In this document: piece by piece, positions 20,849 through 35,800 of the stretch
Numbering within the stretch: the stretch's first letter is position 1
How the letters are laid out: each line of letters begins with the position of its first letter
NCBI GenBank assembly: GCA_907163375.1
Contig: CAJQUW010000515.1
Location: 425,115 to 489,114, forward strand
Origin: Prostheceraeus crozeri
Taxonomy: Eukaryota; Platyhelminthes; Polycladida; Euryleptidae
Reading direction: 5' to 3'
DNA length: 64,000 bases
Made by a program: the position numbers and the translations under genes
Notes under the pieces: model-generated
What the model was told of the DNA's origin: nothing
Seen by the model: only the letters and a program-made list of their open reading frames with translations
Database searches by the model: none

Positions 20849-23586
20849 GATGTCAGTGCTGAATTGCTTCTAGCGAATGTCAAAAATCTTTAGAATCCCC
20901 ATTGAAGCGCTTAGGGATCTGTGGGATGCCCGCAGACCCCCCCCCCACCACCCATGGATTTATTCCCATAGAACTCCCAATACCCACGGCAAACCCTGGC
21001 TATCAATCACCTCCGAATGGACTCTCCGGCAGATTGGATGGTGGGTATATTAGTCGAGGACGTACCATGGTGTACGCAGGCGCTGGAAAATTGCCGTTAT
21101 CGTTCGTGTTGTTGATGGTCATCCCCTTGCTGACAAACCACACGAATTGACGACAAAATTTCCAACCAGTAGTTCGCATTTTGGTCATGTTTTGTCTTGG
21201 CACAGAACCGGATCGAATACAGGATGCTGAAAGTAATTTGTTGACGTAGCCCACACATGTTTATTGGAGGATTGAGTGACTCAACAAATTCTTGATGGTT
21301 TCCAGATGGATCAGGTGTTTTTTCAGCAGGTACAATGCCCCTTCTCAAGATCTCACGAAGAACCAAAGCTTGTCTCGATTTAATGTATAACCTCAATATC
21401 ATGGGAAATCTGTCCTGCCCAATCCCCCGATTCACCAACGCAATTGAGAAGTTTAGGGGCATTATGGAAACCATGATATTCAAAATCTGAGACTCGTAGC
21501 GAAAAGAACATCATTCGGTTGCAAAAACATAGAAATCGAGATGGAGAAAGTGGTGTACCAAGTCTTTGCCTGAAAATATTCCAAAGACGAGTAGCTTTCA
21601 GTGATCGCTAACCGTGCTGGTGGTATGTTAGAAAGCTTCGTGTTCTACTTTCATGCTTTCTTGCTCCCTACAATTAAAGTTTAGGTAATCACGAGGCGTG
21701 CTTGTTTCTGTTTTGATTTGTCACTGGTTTGCACACTTCAATAATTTGCATAATTTCCAGGCTTGATGACAAACTCGCTGAGTCATACTGTATCTTTGTA
21801 ACTTGCATTACATTTTTGGAATTTTCTCATAAGTAAGCTTAGAATGTAGCACCCATAGATCTTAAATTGTAAGTGCTAAAACTGCATCTTTAAAGATGGC
21901 CGGTTGATGAAATATAACGCAATAAGTTACTATCAGCAGTCCCTGCTTTCTTTGTTCAAAATTCGTTCCATAAATTTATCCAGATCAATGAGCACAATTT
22001 GTAGCTTTTGCATAAAAACCAGATAGAAATACAAACAATACCTTAGTGAGGCATTTAGGTTTCGGCTCGTTAGCAGATTTCGATGGACATACTCAATATG
22101 GTAGAATTCTAACGAAACCCGTCTAATACTCAAACTGGAGAAAAAAGCCGATTAATGAACATGGGAAGTAATTGTATTGATGCCTTACATCTGGCTGCGT
22201 GAATGACAAGCAAAAAATGTCTCCTTATAATCACAGAAGATATACTCTACAAGTTGGAATCGTGGAATTTATTTTCTAGAGCGAGCACCCGCAGGCAACT
22301 CAAATCAGAGAAGTGAACTTTGAGAAATGAATGAATCTAGGACAGTTTCTGTGCAGACTCATGTTGAAACAGAGACCAAGGCACGGGAGGACGATTATTC
22401 GTGAATAAATATAGAACTTACAAGAAGTGTTAAGATATGAATACAGTAGCTCTCAGATCTTTTGGAAACAAAATATTAAAAAACATGGGATATGATATTA
22501 ATGACAAACAATCAAATTACATAAATAAAAATATTTCGGTTGGGGATTTAACGATCCAATCAATTTCTTCCTAAAATGGCTAAAAAAAACTCATTAGATG
22601 AATAGATAACATGTACAAGGGTGAAGCCCATTTGGAGGCGCACGACGCTCACAATTCACAGCGTCAAGTATATTTTTATCAATTTTCCAGTCCATTTCAA
22701 CATCGTACAAAACACCAGGATGACTCGCGAAACACGAAGAGAACCAGAAAACAATGAAAGCAATACAAGATTGCACACCTTCTAAATGCAAGACAATACG
22801 AAGCCTGTGTGTTGAAGTCTTTACAATAGTCAAAGCCGACAGAAATAAACAAGACAAGAATTGATGAAAAGAAGTCCTTCAGTAAGACGGACAGTAGTAA
22901 GTTGCTCAACACAAAAGCTGCCCAATGTGTAGAAAAATAATTAATTCAACACTTATTTGCCGTATATCCTTTAACAATATGTTTGCAGATAGATCATAAG
23001 ATGTTTCTGTTTGCATTGAGGAGTATCTATAGGTTATGTGTTTGGACTTAGGAACTAACTCAGGGGTTTCAAATTTTAGAATTTCTTTATAGCTTTTTGT
23101 CTTTGAAATATCCACGATGCATATTCAAACTCCGGGAACTTTCAGAAAGGGAATGTTTGGAGCATCGCTGTGTTGTAATCACAATTATGAAAGTTTAAGA
23201 GAGTGAATTGAGTTGTATTCGGTATCAAATTTTCAAAAAAAACTAATTGTCAATTAATTCCAATAATTTGCTTTCTGCAATTTCTGAGTTAGGCTTCATG
23301 TCTCAACTATGTCTATGAGGTATCAGTTGTCTTCGAGAATGTGAATATCTATGACCTGTCTTTGAAGTCACGAAATATCCGCCATCTGTTCTCACTCAAG
23401 GTTTGCGTAACTCTTGGTCATTTCATCGGGGTTGGAAGATTTGATTTTGAAGGAGTTCAATAAAAGCTCTGAAATCAGATAATAAGAATCATTGAATTGT
23501 AAATTTGTTGAACAACGTTAAGGTCGACACAGCACCACAGTACGACAAACAAACGGACTTGTGAGGGATTGAAGAAAGTTCAGAAG
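20849..23586. other. 3' flank of ACBD3; no gene identified
   Basis: Downstream of the ACBD3 stop codon. A C11 run is at 20937-20947. Overlapping ORFs at 20902-21150 (+) and 21003-21483 (-) look compositional and match nothing I know. A minus-strand AATAAA (TTTATT at 22268-22273) is the nearest plain poly(A) signal seen for ACBD3, giving a ~1.3-kb 3' UTR if used. Confidence 0.35.
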
Positions 23587-23855
23587 TCACTTGATGAAAT
23601 AGACACGATAATAGATCCATTTGGACCTCCACAATGAGTAAGAGTTATCGAATTTGATCAGGTAGACGCCCTTGCCGGGATATCGATGGCTCCCGCAATA
23701 GACTTCTTCGTGGGAATCGCGTCGATAGACAGGAATGATTTCGTCTGTCGGAGGACGATTATCACGTTTGGTATGTCGGCGTCCGGCTCCTTGTTCCACA
23801 TCGTTGGTCTCCCCTGACGGATTTGCCCTGCCTGTCCCGGAACTGGCACCGGATT
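23587..23855 (-). CDS. ACBD3: ACBD3 last exon: C-terminal GOLD strands
   Basis: 269 nt to the TGA at 23589-23587, acceptor TTTCTGATTTCTCTTCAG. A lineage-specific Gly/Ser/Arg linker precedes [39 protein letters not shown] and [16 protein letters not shown], the conserved C-terminus. Confidence 0.95.
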
Positions 23856-26800
23856 CTGAAGAGAAATCAGAAATATTTAACTTATTGATAAATGAAGATT
23901 GTTATTACTCGAAGCACATTAGGCACGGAGCCCTTCTTCCATGTGGCCGAGTTGTTATTTATCCCACTCTCATTCTCTTTGTGTTTAGCAAGAATGCAGA
24001 GTATACTTATTTTAGAAGTTTTAGGCTTGACCCTACCAAGGTTTGAACCAAGGTCTCCTGGAAGCAGAGCGAGCACTCTACCACAAGGCCACAACGCCGG
24101 TTTTTCAATTACTAAGGAATACTGACTGGGTTCTTCCGGGTTGTTCATTGATTTGACTTACATGTTAATTTCATCAATAAATACAGTAGACACCATTGGA
24201 GAGAGTAAGAACAACTTGGGGACTGTAAAGCTTAGAGATGAATCGGCATGGCAGGCATAAATTGGCGCCGATACATTTCACTTGATTCTACAACCTCTTT
24301 TAGTTCTGCTAAAGCAACCGTGGAACTGATCCAATCACAACCAAATTTAGGATCACCCTTCTTCAAGTCATTGATACGAATGACTTGGAATTTGACGTCA
24401 ATCCGACCAGTTATTGAGTGATGTGACTTTTTACACTGGTGTGATATTTCAAAATGTGGAACAGCTTGAGGGAAAATCGACGTTGGAAACTTCAAAGCCA
24501 CATTCCTTTCTTCTCGTTTATCATCTTTTCCTCCCCAGGTTTGGGGGTCGGACACTTGAGTTGTACAGGTTGCCGTTGGGATTCGTCTTCCTTTCTCTTC
24601 TCCATTCTCATGGTCTAGGACTTCCGAATCTTTCTTCATATTGTGCATCTCTTCCTCCAGCCACCTCTGATATCCGGTCTTGTCACTTTAAAGCTCAAGA
24701 TTCTCCTTGACAAGTTCCAGAACGACATTCGTTGCAAATGATCAAACCTTCGCTAACGATTTTGGCGTAGGACTGATTCAAGATCATGTAGAGTACTTTG
24801 CCCTAAATTTCGGCGTAGTCCTTAATTCTCGGCGCATTTGCTAGTTCTAGTGTAAAATAAAATGCTGGAACCGCCTTTTTGTCATGGATTGTTGTAAATC
24901 ACTTAGAGACGATGAGGCATCATGTTTGTTTCATCTCGAGTTGCTTTTGTTGTCCAATAACACTGTCCGAAGAATTTCATGACAGCGCACATAAAAAAAT
25001 TATCGATAAAATTACTTGTGAGATTGATAATATTATAACTCGATATTCTACATGATGTCAAGTATCATGTGTGCTGTATTTGATATTAAGTGAAGCCAAT
25101 GAAGCCCTGTGACAGGTAGTGGAGTCAGCAGATCGATATCTGCATCATTTATTCTTCCCTGATAGATTATTGAAATGCGCCGAATTAAGGATCAACGAAA
25201 ATTCAGTTGCCCTTATTTCGGCGGCGTATTTGTGTTTGACAGCGAAATTCACTCAACAATGACCTTTCTACTTGTCTCCAAACTTTCTCACCATGTTAGA
25301 TATCTATCAATGACTCATCGATGAGCTAGCAGTGGTGAGAATTGAATACGCTAATACGGAGCATCCAATAAGAAAACTTTAACTCTGTTCGGTTGCTGTC
25401 TGAGCTAAGGACGGGATAGTGCAACCATTTTGTTAACTTTATCCTGACTGATATGGCGCGTCGCCCAAGGCATGAATACTCGGAAACTGATTTGAAGAGT
25501 GCCATTCATCTTGTGAGGAAAGGTTCGAGCATATACAAGGCAGCCAAACGCTTCAAAATACCGAGACAGACATTGCGTGACAAGGTTCATGGCAAACATT
25601 CTGGCTCCATTGGCAAACCGACAACTTTTACGAAAGAAGAAGAAAGCAAAATGTCGACTTACGGAATTACCATGGCTAAAATGGATTCGGCGTGACGACC
25701 CGCATGTATCTTTCCTTTGGCCTCCAAAATCGTGACCAAGATCCACGACAAAATCGTTTCAAGAGGGAAAACCAGTAAATATTCATGTTGATATTATTTG
25801 TATAGGCTATGCTTGTAAATCCCAGGAGCTATGTCTTGTGATTTTTCAACTTATTCTTTAAGCAATAAAAAGAGAGCTTGTATGGGGGGGGGGATTTATC
25901 AAGTAACGCTGTCAAAGATCTGAAAACTCATTTAACATGTTATTTCATGTCTCTGCTTTTCTGTTGCACAGGCTATCGGTGGATCAGTGGATTCCTCAAG
26001 AGCAATAAGAATCTTAGTCTGCGACATGCTTCTCGAGTCACGACTGGTATAGCTAATGTGACGGAAAGCGGCATTAGAGCATGGTTCTCACAAATGAAGG
26101 AGCGAGTTGCGGAATTCCCAGGAACTGACAGCATCTTCGAGCAATCCCGAAGGATCCTGAATTCGATGAGAAAGAAAGCATTCGATGAGTTGATGAGTGA
26201 TTTCAACATAAGTGAAGCTGGACCCTCAAAGAAAAAAAGGCAGTAACTTGTCTTCTTCTCTTTCATTTGGAATACCGCATCTTAAAAAAATCTTTTCACA
26301 GCGGATGTTTTTACTTAATTGTGTAACAAAATAGATGAATTTCATTTCCTGTTGAGATCTACATTGCATTGTTAGCTTAATGAATGATAATTTGCATATT
26401 CTGATATACGCCGAATTAAGGACAAATGCGCCGAAATTAAGGCAATTTTCATTTTTTGCAAATTGGTGGTTCCTAATAGTGTGGAAGTAAACAACAGTTG
26501 CCAGTCTCGGCGCAACTGTGATACATACTTCAGATACCATACTTCTAGAAAGAGTCGGATAGAAGCATAGAGCTTCTTCATCCTACATGAAAAATATTGA
26601 TTTATCGTTTAGTCACCGACACTACGCCGAATTTAGGGCAAAGTACTCTAGTTGCGACATGTCTCTCAGTCATTCATGCATCGTGCGGTGCTCACAAAGC
26701 TTGATGGAACACATCCACTATATCATAGCGTTCTCATTCCACACTAGACGAATGAGGTCCTCAACTTTTACAGGTCATGCAAGACGTCAATACTGATACA

Positions 26801-29800
26801 GGCATTGTATACCTGACTCATACGCTGCAAGGACAAGTAGGGGAAATAATTCTTTAATTTGCTTCTTTGATGAGCTCTTATCTCCTCACGTCTGTCACTT
26901 CTGTGTATGGTTGTCATTCAAATGCTCGTTCATAATCAATAAAGACTTTTTATCAACAATAGAGAAAGTAGTACATTTTATGAGAAAACATGTGATATCA
27001 AGAAATAACTGTGATGTCACCAGTTTTCGATTTCTCATGACTTATTGTTATCAAACATTGCTTACATCTGGGAATTGCCTTTTTCCTCATCAGCAATTTT
27101 TACTCCTTCAAACTTCAATTCTATGTTCGCTGAGATAATCAGGGTTGCCACTCAAATCCGAAATTCAAATCCCGGAGTCATAAATGATGTCCAATACCAC
27201 CTAAAACAATCGGAGCCTTGTTTGTAGCTGAATATGTGCAATTCACCTATTGATTAATTAGTACATGAAAAATAAAAAACGAAATGACTTCATTAATGAT
27301 AAAAAGATAAGTGTCATCTCAAGAGTCAAACAAAAATTCAAAGGAGATCCAATGTATGCAAGTGCCTGATTGTGCTGTTTTCCTTTTATAATAGGATCCA
27401 GGGCGTCCATTTCTTAAATAATTAATAGGGAGGTCTTGCATTGAAAAGGCCTGCTAATTTTATTATCAACTGACTATTATCGAGCTAGTGTATGTTTTTT
27501 TATTGCTATCATATGCGTTTTCAAGAGTGGGGGCGCTTGTTAGAAATAATATGTACATGTGATGAATACTACATGAGATGACCAAACTAATTCATAATTA
27601 TGTAGTGTGTAATTGTGTAGGTCGTCACGATTATTGTTGATATAAGCACAGAAAATACATGGAAAACAAGTCGAACAAACACAACATACAAAACTACAAT
27701 TTCTTTCTGAAGCTTCAACACTGCTTCCTTGAGTGTTTTGGCTATAGTTGTAAGCGCCTCAGCCTCTTGAAATAGCGCAGTTGACCCATTGACACTAGCT
27801 TTTTCGGCCAAAGCATATGTCTTCTCTTCTAACTTCTCGATGTCGAATGACATAGAATGCTTCCGCCTCTTGAGAACTTCCACTTCTTCCTTATCCCTTT
27901 TTTCTGCCTGCACATTTAGCCTCTTCATTACTTCAAGTTCCTCTTTGCATCGCGATGTGACATCGCCACGCTTTTCAGCATATCTGGCTTTATTTGAACA
28001 TTTGGGACATCTACAGAGGACAAGATATGATCCTTGATAATCCGACGAGAGATCAAATTGTCAGGGAGAAGGCTCAACGAACTTTGTTCAACGAAAAGCT
28101 TCGTTCAACGCTCGCCTGGCCATGGCTCACTAGAAGAAATCGTTTAACGACAAACCACAAGTTAGAATAATTATCATCACCGGACAGAAGTCTGTAAAAC
28201 AATGTGTCGAGGTCCTTATCGTTGTCCGACAACTATGGCAGTTGTCAATTCAGACCAGACGGAGGCATCGGGAAGGAAATTCCTGAATTCGCGCAGCACT
28301 TTGTCGCCGTTTTCCACTGGCATCACACGATTAGTGATGAAAATTTGAGTCAAATGCCGCATCTTACGTTTCAGACTGTCATTGTCTTTTGTTATCATTA
28401 CAGAAGGGTCTATGCATTCCGAATTGCGAACCAAAGAATAATTCAACGGAGTCTTCATTTGAAATTTCTGTAAAAATGCTATGACGAACTCCCAATCTTC
28501 GCTAGAAATCTAATGTAATTAACATTATATTGTCATGAAAAGTATTGCTTCTTTTAAAAAAATGATTCAACTATGTAAATTTGAAAAATTGAAAAAATCT
28601 CATATCTCGGAATTTATCTCAATAACCCCTGAATCCCGGAAGGGTGGCAACTCTGGATAATATACATAATAATGCTTCCCACGAAGTTGTGTTGAGACTG
28701 AATTATTTCCACGGCTGTACCCAGGAGGTTTGGGTGTCACAGAGAAAGCACCCATCTGATTATATATAGAAAATGCTTGCAAGTTTAATCTATTATATTT
28801 CCTATTGATCTCATAATTCAGGTCGTCCACTTTCCACGAAAGTCGTTCGTCATTCCCTAAATCTCAAGGTACAGAATTAAATCGCACTGTTTCTGCACAC
28901 TTGCCTAAAACGAATAACTAGAGGACCTAAATGTTCTTTCCTTCATAAAACGAAATATTCGTCTTTCATGACTAGTGTTATACGTGTGATGATGTCTGAA
29001 GCTCAATGTCGTTTTGTGTTATTGAAGGTGCTTAAGTGTTCATTGAGAGGATGAATTCGTAGAGGCAAGATTCTTAAGGATTTGAAATTCATATTGTCAA
29101 AGATTACGTCGGAGCCCTTGTCTCAGAAAATACAAGACACTTTATTTCTATTTCAGCACTTTCCCCTCTACTAAGAAGTCCCTGTTTAGAAGCTTTAGTT
29201 CAACATAAGGTAACTGAATACTTTTATTGACGCCAGTGAAGGCTTCTAAATATTCAATATAATCCTTGTCGTCTTTTGAGACTGTTAATAGTCAATATTT
29301 AGAACTTTTTAAATAAAAGAATGAAGTTACAAATTTATAGACTTCATATTGTTTATTAATTTTTCGATGAGCGTCAAAACGCCACTAAAACATATCTAAT
29401 GGAGCTTTACGCGTAGCAGACCATTTCTCAGAAAAATAAAGTTCTGCCGTTTTTCTCTAAGTGTCCAAAGTGACATCACTGAGAAGATTTAATTGCCATC
29501 CAAAAGATAGGCCCAATGTGACTGAAAGGAAAACGAGTAACAACTATCCAGGCTAGCCACATCAGTTGCTCATCCTCTGCAGCTTGCAAGATTTAGATCT
29601 AAAGCGTAGTTGACATGTACATGTCGTTGTGCTTGTACGGCTTCTTTCTTCAGAGGCCAGCGATATTCGTGGTGGCAATGGCAAGCTGAGTGGCGATATG
29701 CTAGTGGAAAAATTTAAAGCTGATGTACTACATCCTATTAGTCGATCATTCGATTGGATTCATAGGTTCCTTGAATAGCCTTTAAGACTATTCTTGACAG

Positions 29801-32800
29801 AAACAAGATTTCAAAGCTTTTAGTTAGCTTAAAAGCTTATAAGTTATTTGACGAGCTACTACGAAGAAGACTGAATTAAATTTTGGTTGTCACGCTCCTT
29901 TTTCATATCTTTAAAACATGTTGGGGCTATTTACATGTTACCTATGAAATAACAGTTGTGTCTCTATTCATTATTTCTCTGCTATGGAGATTAAAACAAT
30001 GAATAAGCAGAGTTCAAAAAATACGATCATCCGAGAGATTACATTCTCAGCATTCAGACATGCCATGATAAAACTGTCGCTATTTTGTGTGCTGGACAGT
30101 GGTCAAAATAAGTAAATTGCTCAATTTACAAATAGTAGCTTTTCGATTAGAAAATATATGAGCATGCTTATGAATCAGGCACGATGAGAGCGAGCAACAT
30201 GTGAGCTGGGAGTCTACAATTCAGAACAAATACAACGCTCGCACCTTGAAACCTGTGAGCGGACCTGTGTTTGAGATGTAAGTAGATATCATCGATATCG
30301 ATATGACGATTTATAGAGGAATCTGATGAAAATGTCTACTTACATCTCAGACAGCAGATATCTTGATTTTGAACTTCCATCATTTCTTTCATGGGTCCGG
30401 GATCGATGTTCGGGATGTGTGATCGGGATGACAGCTTGGGAACCGCGTTAGGGACAAGATTTACTTTCGTGAATCGGTATATCCCGAAACTTTCACTTTT
30501 CATATTTAGCTTCCTGCTCAATCATAGGCATCGCAACCAAGAAAAATGCGATTGACCTCATGCAAACAGAAGAGGATGACTCAATTCTTCTCACCGTGCT
30601 TGTCGTTAGTGGCATGAGACAGTCAGCGCGGCATATATCAAGACAATCAAGTGTCAGAGTCAAATAAATCTTGAGAGGTCATTCACAAACATGACCTCGG
30701 CCCACGTCCACCTTTGAGATAAAGACAGACGCCGCAGTTAACAAGTTCATTATCAGATAATTCAGGGTTCATACAGAAGTCTCAATTAAGAATTCTAAAA
30801 CTTTTTCAGGATTTCAAGGACTCAGACAGTGAAATTTCAAAACCTACCAAGGAATACACAACTATTGAGCATACCCGTGAACCATGATAATTACAGTTCT
30901 ATATAGTAATACGATGACGTAGCTACATTACGAAAATTGTGCTTCGCGTCCGCACATCACTACGCAAAGTAGAATTTAATGCTTTTATGGAATTATCAAT
31001 AGAAAAAATAGATGCAGAAAAAGAAAACGTTGCATTATCTTTCGATTTTATTCATCTCAAAACAAATGATTTGCGCAATATCAAAATAAACAAAATCCTC
31101 AGTTCTTTGACAACGAGTCGGATAAAGTATAACAAAGCAGTTTGGTGCGATTGATCATGTGAATTGTCATCAAAAGCGTTTGATGCAAATTTACATCCGG
31201 ATTGCAACTAAAACTCAGGCCTACTTACAAAAATCTAAAACCTAAAAATGGAAACACGTTGTTTCAGTTGTTCTTTCAAATCGAAAATTTGCTTGTTAAT
31301 AACCAGTAATTCGCTTGCTGCGGTCTTTTGCAGTTTCTCCTTTGACTGTTCCAACTTGCTGATTTCGAGGCATAACCGTTTCCTCTCTTTTTCCGCTTCT
31401 TTTCTCCATCTGTCTCCTTCTTCTTCGCTTCGTCGAGCACTTCCTGATATTTTCGTCTAGCATATTATAAAAATGCGGAGAATGAATCAGTTGAAAAGAC
31501 AGGATTTCTAACTAAAGCGCTTAAAATCGACATGATGACTGATCTTATAAAAAAACTGTACAAACGAAATTCACAGGAATACCGTAATTGATTCACATTA
31601 CTATCACATTCCAGGACCTTTATCTTTTGAAATGATGAATTCCAAAACTATTCCACGATTTCCACAACCTGTATGAACCCTGTAATTATTGCGCCAGCAC
31701 GTGCCGTTTTTGGAATAAATTTATTTGCACTTACGCCTGTTTCGCGTGTCTACTTTCCACTTTGGACGTATTGACCGGTTTGCAGACATTGGCGGTCTAC
31801 TGCTTCTTTTGTGTATGGCATGCTCGTCACCGTAAAACTCACCATTAATAGCAAAGGATCACACAGCTCTGCTGCGCTAAAAGGAAGTCATACCTCCTAC
31901 ACAGATTCCAGTTGTGGAATTTTTTCGTGAAATCATCGGATGATAAAAGTGCTAAGTTCCAAAAGAGTGACAAAGAAATCAATGTTCCTAAGGATATGTC
32001 AACCGAAGGTTTGCCATCCCATTTTCGAGCAAGACATGGACTAATGAAACCAATCGATGTTGAGAAAACATCAAACAAGAGATTACACGATCTTTATTAT
32101 GTCGACTTCGACGAATTTATTCCTCCTTCAGCAAAGCGACAGCGATCAATGACTGAGCTCGCTTCTCAAATGTCGTCGAGTTCTACTGTAAAAACATCTT
32201 CTAAATCAAAACAACGACTCGACGAAATTGGAGTAGACGCTGTCATTGTTGGAAGTAGCAGTTGTTCAGACTTCCGTACAGCCGTCATGAAGCATTTTCA
32301 AACATTCTCTGGATATCTTGGATGATCTGAAGCATCGGTTGCAAAATCTTAATGTGTCTGTCATCAATTTCACTGTAGATTTGTGAACCGACACCCTAAA
32401 TTCACCGTACGCGTATATGGTGATTCAGGCGTATTCCATCGAGAAGGACAACTCGGTCGACATCGTCAGCAGTTATGGATTTCACTGAGGTAGGAACACA
32501 AAATTTGATTATTTATGCAGCATGCTGTTAATAACATTAACTAGGAAGGCTTTAATTGACAGACAAACTAATTTAGTGACTGCAAGGTTACTAGCTTCTT
32601 ATCTTGACTTCTAAAGTAGGCCTACCCTTAATTCTCGTCTATATTGACAAACAGAGATGCGAATTATATTCTATAGATTGATAACGATGATAATCGATCA
32701 AGAATCAAGGACTTGCAAAAAATCTGCGCTGAGAGATCGCGGCATTATTTAACGGTTTACATCGATGCAAGATGATAATACATGTAGGCCTACTACATGT

Positions 32801-35800
32801 AGAAACATGATAAAATGCAATATGTTTGTACAGGATGCGGCATAAAAAATGTGACTAAAATTTATGCAGCATAACTTTCTAATCTTCCTTTTTGTCATCC
32901 TAATTATCCTGTTTGTTAATTTCTATTGGATAATTAAAAAATTATGCTACATTAGAATTAGTCACATTTATTATGCCGCACCCTGTATCATAAGCTGAAT
33001 GAATTAAAATCGTGAATAAATGAAATGGCGTATTAAGAGTGGTGGTATGTACCATCTGACTTATCAAGCAGCAGTTCAAAGAGTGATCGATTGTCACTTG
33101 ACTGACAGGGATAAAGAAGTCGGGATCATCCCGAACTCCGATCTCGAACAGCCCTAATAATTATGTAGGCTTTATAATACAGTCCGTTTCATAAAAAGTG
33201 GATCATCCTAAAATTTGACTAAATAAAACATAAGTATGATACAGAAAGCATTTTTCATGTTATTTCATGTCCCTAATATATTTAAATGTCCTTATATAAT
33301 CTGATAAGCTATGATACAGTAACGGTTCTTAAGAAGCTAATATTTTGTGGTCCTACCCTTATTGTCAATGACATTACCAATTCGTCTAGGCATTGATTCG
33401 ATGATATCGTTGATTTTTGACTGATCTAACTTTCTCCACTCTCTTTTTAACAGTGACGTAAGTTGTGATACGCCATCTGTAGGTAGCAGTGAACGACGAA
33501 CGTTACGTTTTAGAATGCTCCATACATTTTCTATGGGATTCAGATCAGGAGAACGAGCTGGCCAAGATAATGTCCTAAGCCCTAATTGAGACTTGCATAA
33601 GTTGACTCTACTAATCCTATGACACGTAGCATTATCATCCATAAATAACCAAGTCGATGGATCACCAAGTTGATCTGTCATTTGGCCAATGTTCATTCGT
33701 AAAACATTCACATAGCGTTCAGAATTCATGGTTCCTTGCTGTATGTGAAGTTCAGAGCGGCCATTGGTCCAAATGCCAGCCCAAATCAGTAGAGTCGCAC
33801 CACCTTGTGCCCGGGACGATGTAAATGTCTCGGAATTTCCTAATCAGATTTTATCCATAATCTCAATCGACCATCACTATCCTTCAGACGGACTGATGTC
33901 TCATCAGACCAGGCAACGCGATCCCATTGATTTCGCCAGTGACAATGACTCACTGCCCATCTGAGACGTCTTTTTGTATGTTGATCTGATAATTCGATCT
34001 GAGAGGGCCTCTTACAGCTCTTGAAATTCGACTCAATAAGTCTTCTACGAATAGTGGACTTAGAAATAGACGAGACTAGTGCAGCCATCTCAGTTAACGA
34101 GAGACTTGAATCAACTTTAACAAATCTCAAAATTAAGCGGTCTCTACGTTTGGATGTTTTGCGTGGACGGCCAGAGCCCTCTTTACGACAGAGTCGAAAA
34201 TCATCATTATGCCATCGATGCACATTTGTGTAAGGGACATTTAGTCGCTTGCTTGCAGCTCGCAAAGAAAACCCTAGTTCTAGCAAGGCTGACACTTTTC
34301 CTTTTGTGAATGCGATCTCGTTATTGTTCATTTGTTCTTTGTATTGTTTTCAACCGGTAAGAGATAGATTTCTAGCTGAAAGCAATCAGGAGTGCTGCCA
34401 ACACCACCGCAACGAAGTCAGGAAGCTATGGAACATGAAGTCCAGTTAATCACATGTAGCAGTTACATTATTGTTGATGAATAATGGTGCTATACTGGCT
34501 CTGATTGACCGATTTTCTTTATTTTTGTTTTGCTTGATAGCTTTTGGCTTGTAGAACAACATATTACATAACAAAGGAAACAATGTAATTTTATAAGAGT
34601 GAGGTATGATTTTGTGTAACATTGCTAAATGAAGATCAAATTATCTACTACTTTTTTTATCTATAACAGGAAAACAACTCAATATTCATGCTTGAAATTT
34701 CCAACAATGATATTACAGATTGTTTCATAAAAAATGGATCACCCTCAAACATCGCCTTAACTTCAACTTTGTCTAACTCCGCCAAACTTGAACGAATTTC
34801 TCTGAAATTTGGAAGATATGTCAGTTGTGCTTACTAATGTCATTGTTGGAAATTTCAAACATGAATATTGAGTTGTTTTCCTGTTATAGATAAAAAAGTA
34901 TTAGATAATTTGATCTTCATTTAGCAATGTTACACAAAATCATACCTCACTCTTATAAAATTACATTTGTTTCCTTTGTTATGTAATATGTTGTTCTACA
35001 AGCCAAAAGCTATCAAGCAAAACAAAAATAAAGAAAATCGGTCAATCAGAGCCAGTATAGCACCATTATTCATCAACAATAATGTAACTGCTACATGTGA
35101 TTAACTGGACTTCATGTTCCATAGCTTCCTGACTTCGTTGCGGTGGTGTTGGCAGCACTCCTGATTGCTTTCAGCTAGAAATCTATCTCTTACCGGTTGA
35201 AAACAATACAAAGCACAAATGAACAATAACGAGATCGCATTCAAAAAAGGAAAAGTGTCAGCCTTGCTAGAACTTGCTAGAACCTAGCCTTGCTAGGATA
35301 GTGATGGTCGATTGAGATTATGGATAAAATCTGATTAGGAAATTCCGAGACATTTACATCGTCCCCGGGCACAAGGTGTGCGACTCTACTGATTTGGGCT
35401 GGCATTTGGACCAATGGCCGCTCTGAACTTCACATACAGCAAGGAACCATGAATTCTGAACGCTATGTGAATGTTTTACGAATGAACATTGGCCAAATGA
35501 CAGATCAACTTGGTGATCCATCGACTTGGTTATTTATGGATGATAATGCTACGTGTCATAGGATTAGTAGAGTCAACTTATGCAAGTCTCAATTAGGGCT
35601 TAGGACATTATCTTGGCCAGCTCGTTCTCCTGATCTGAATCCCATAGAAAATGTATGGAGTATTCTAAAACTTAACGTTCGTCGTTCATTGCTACCTACA
35701 GATGGCGTATCACAACTTACGTCACTGTTAAAAAGAGAGTGGAGAAAGTTAGATCAGTCAAAAATCAACGATATCATCGAATCAATGCCTAGACGAATTG

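Larger units (their letters stand above)
24791..26648 (+). mobile_element. Pogo/Tigger-type transposon
   Basis: TIRs GAGTACTTTGCCCTAAATTT at 24791 and the complement ending 26648, flanked by TA on both sides. Subterminal CGCCGAATTAAGG-type motifs lie at 24811, 25174 and 26409. It carries a psq-type helix-turn-helix ORF and a second exon (see below). About 1.86 kb. Confidence 0.85.

Noticed and set aside
20902-21483. Proline-rich and other ORFs on both strands
   Set aside because: Open in both directions through the same stretch, no splice or family support.
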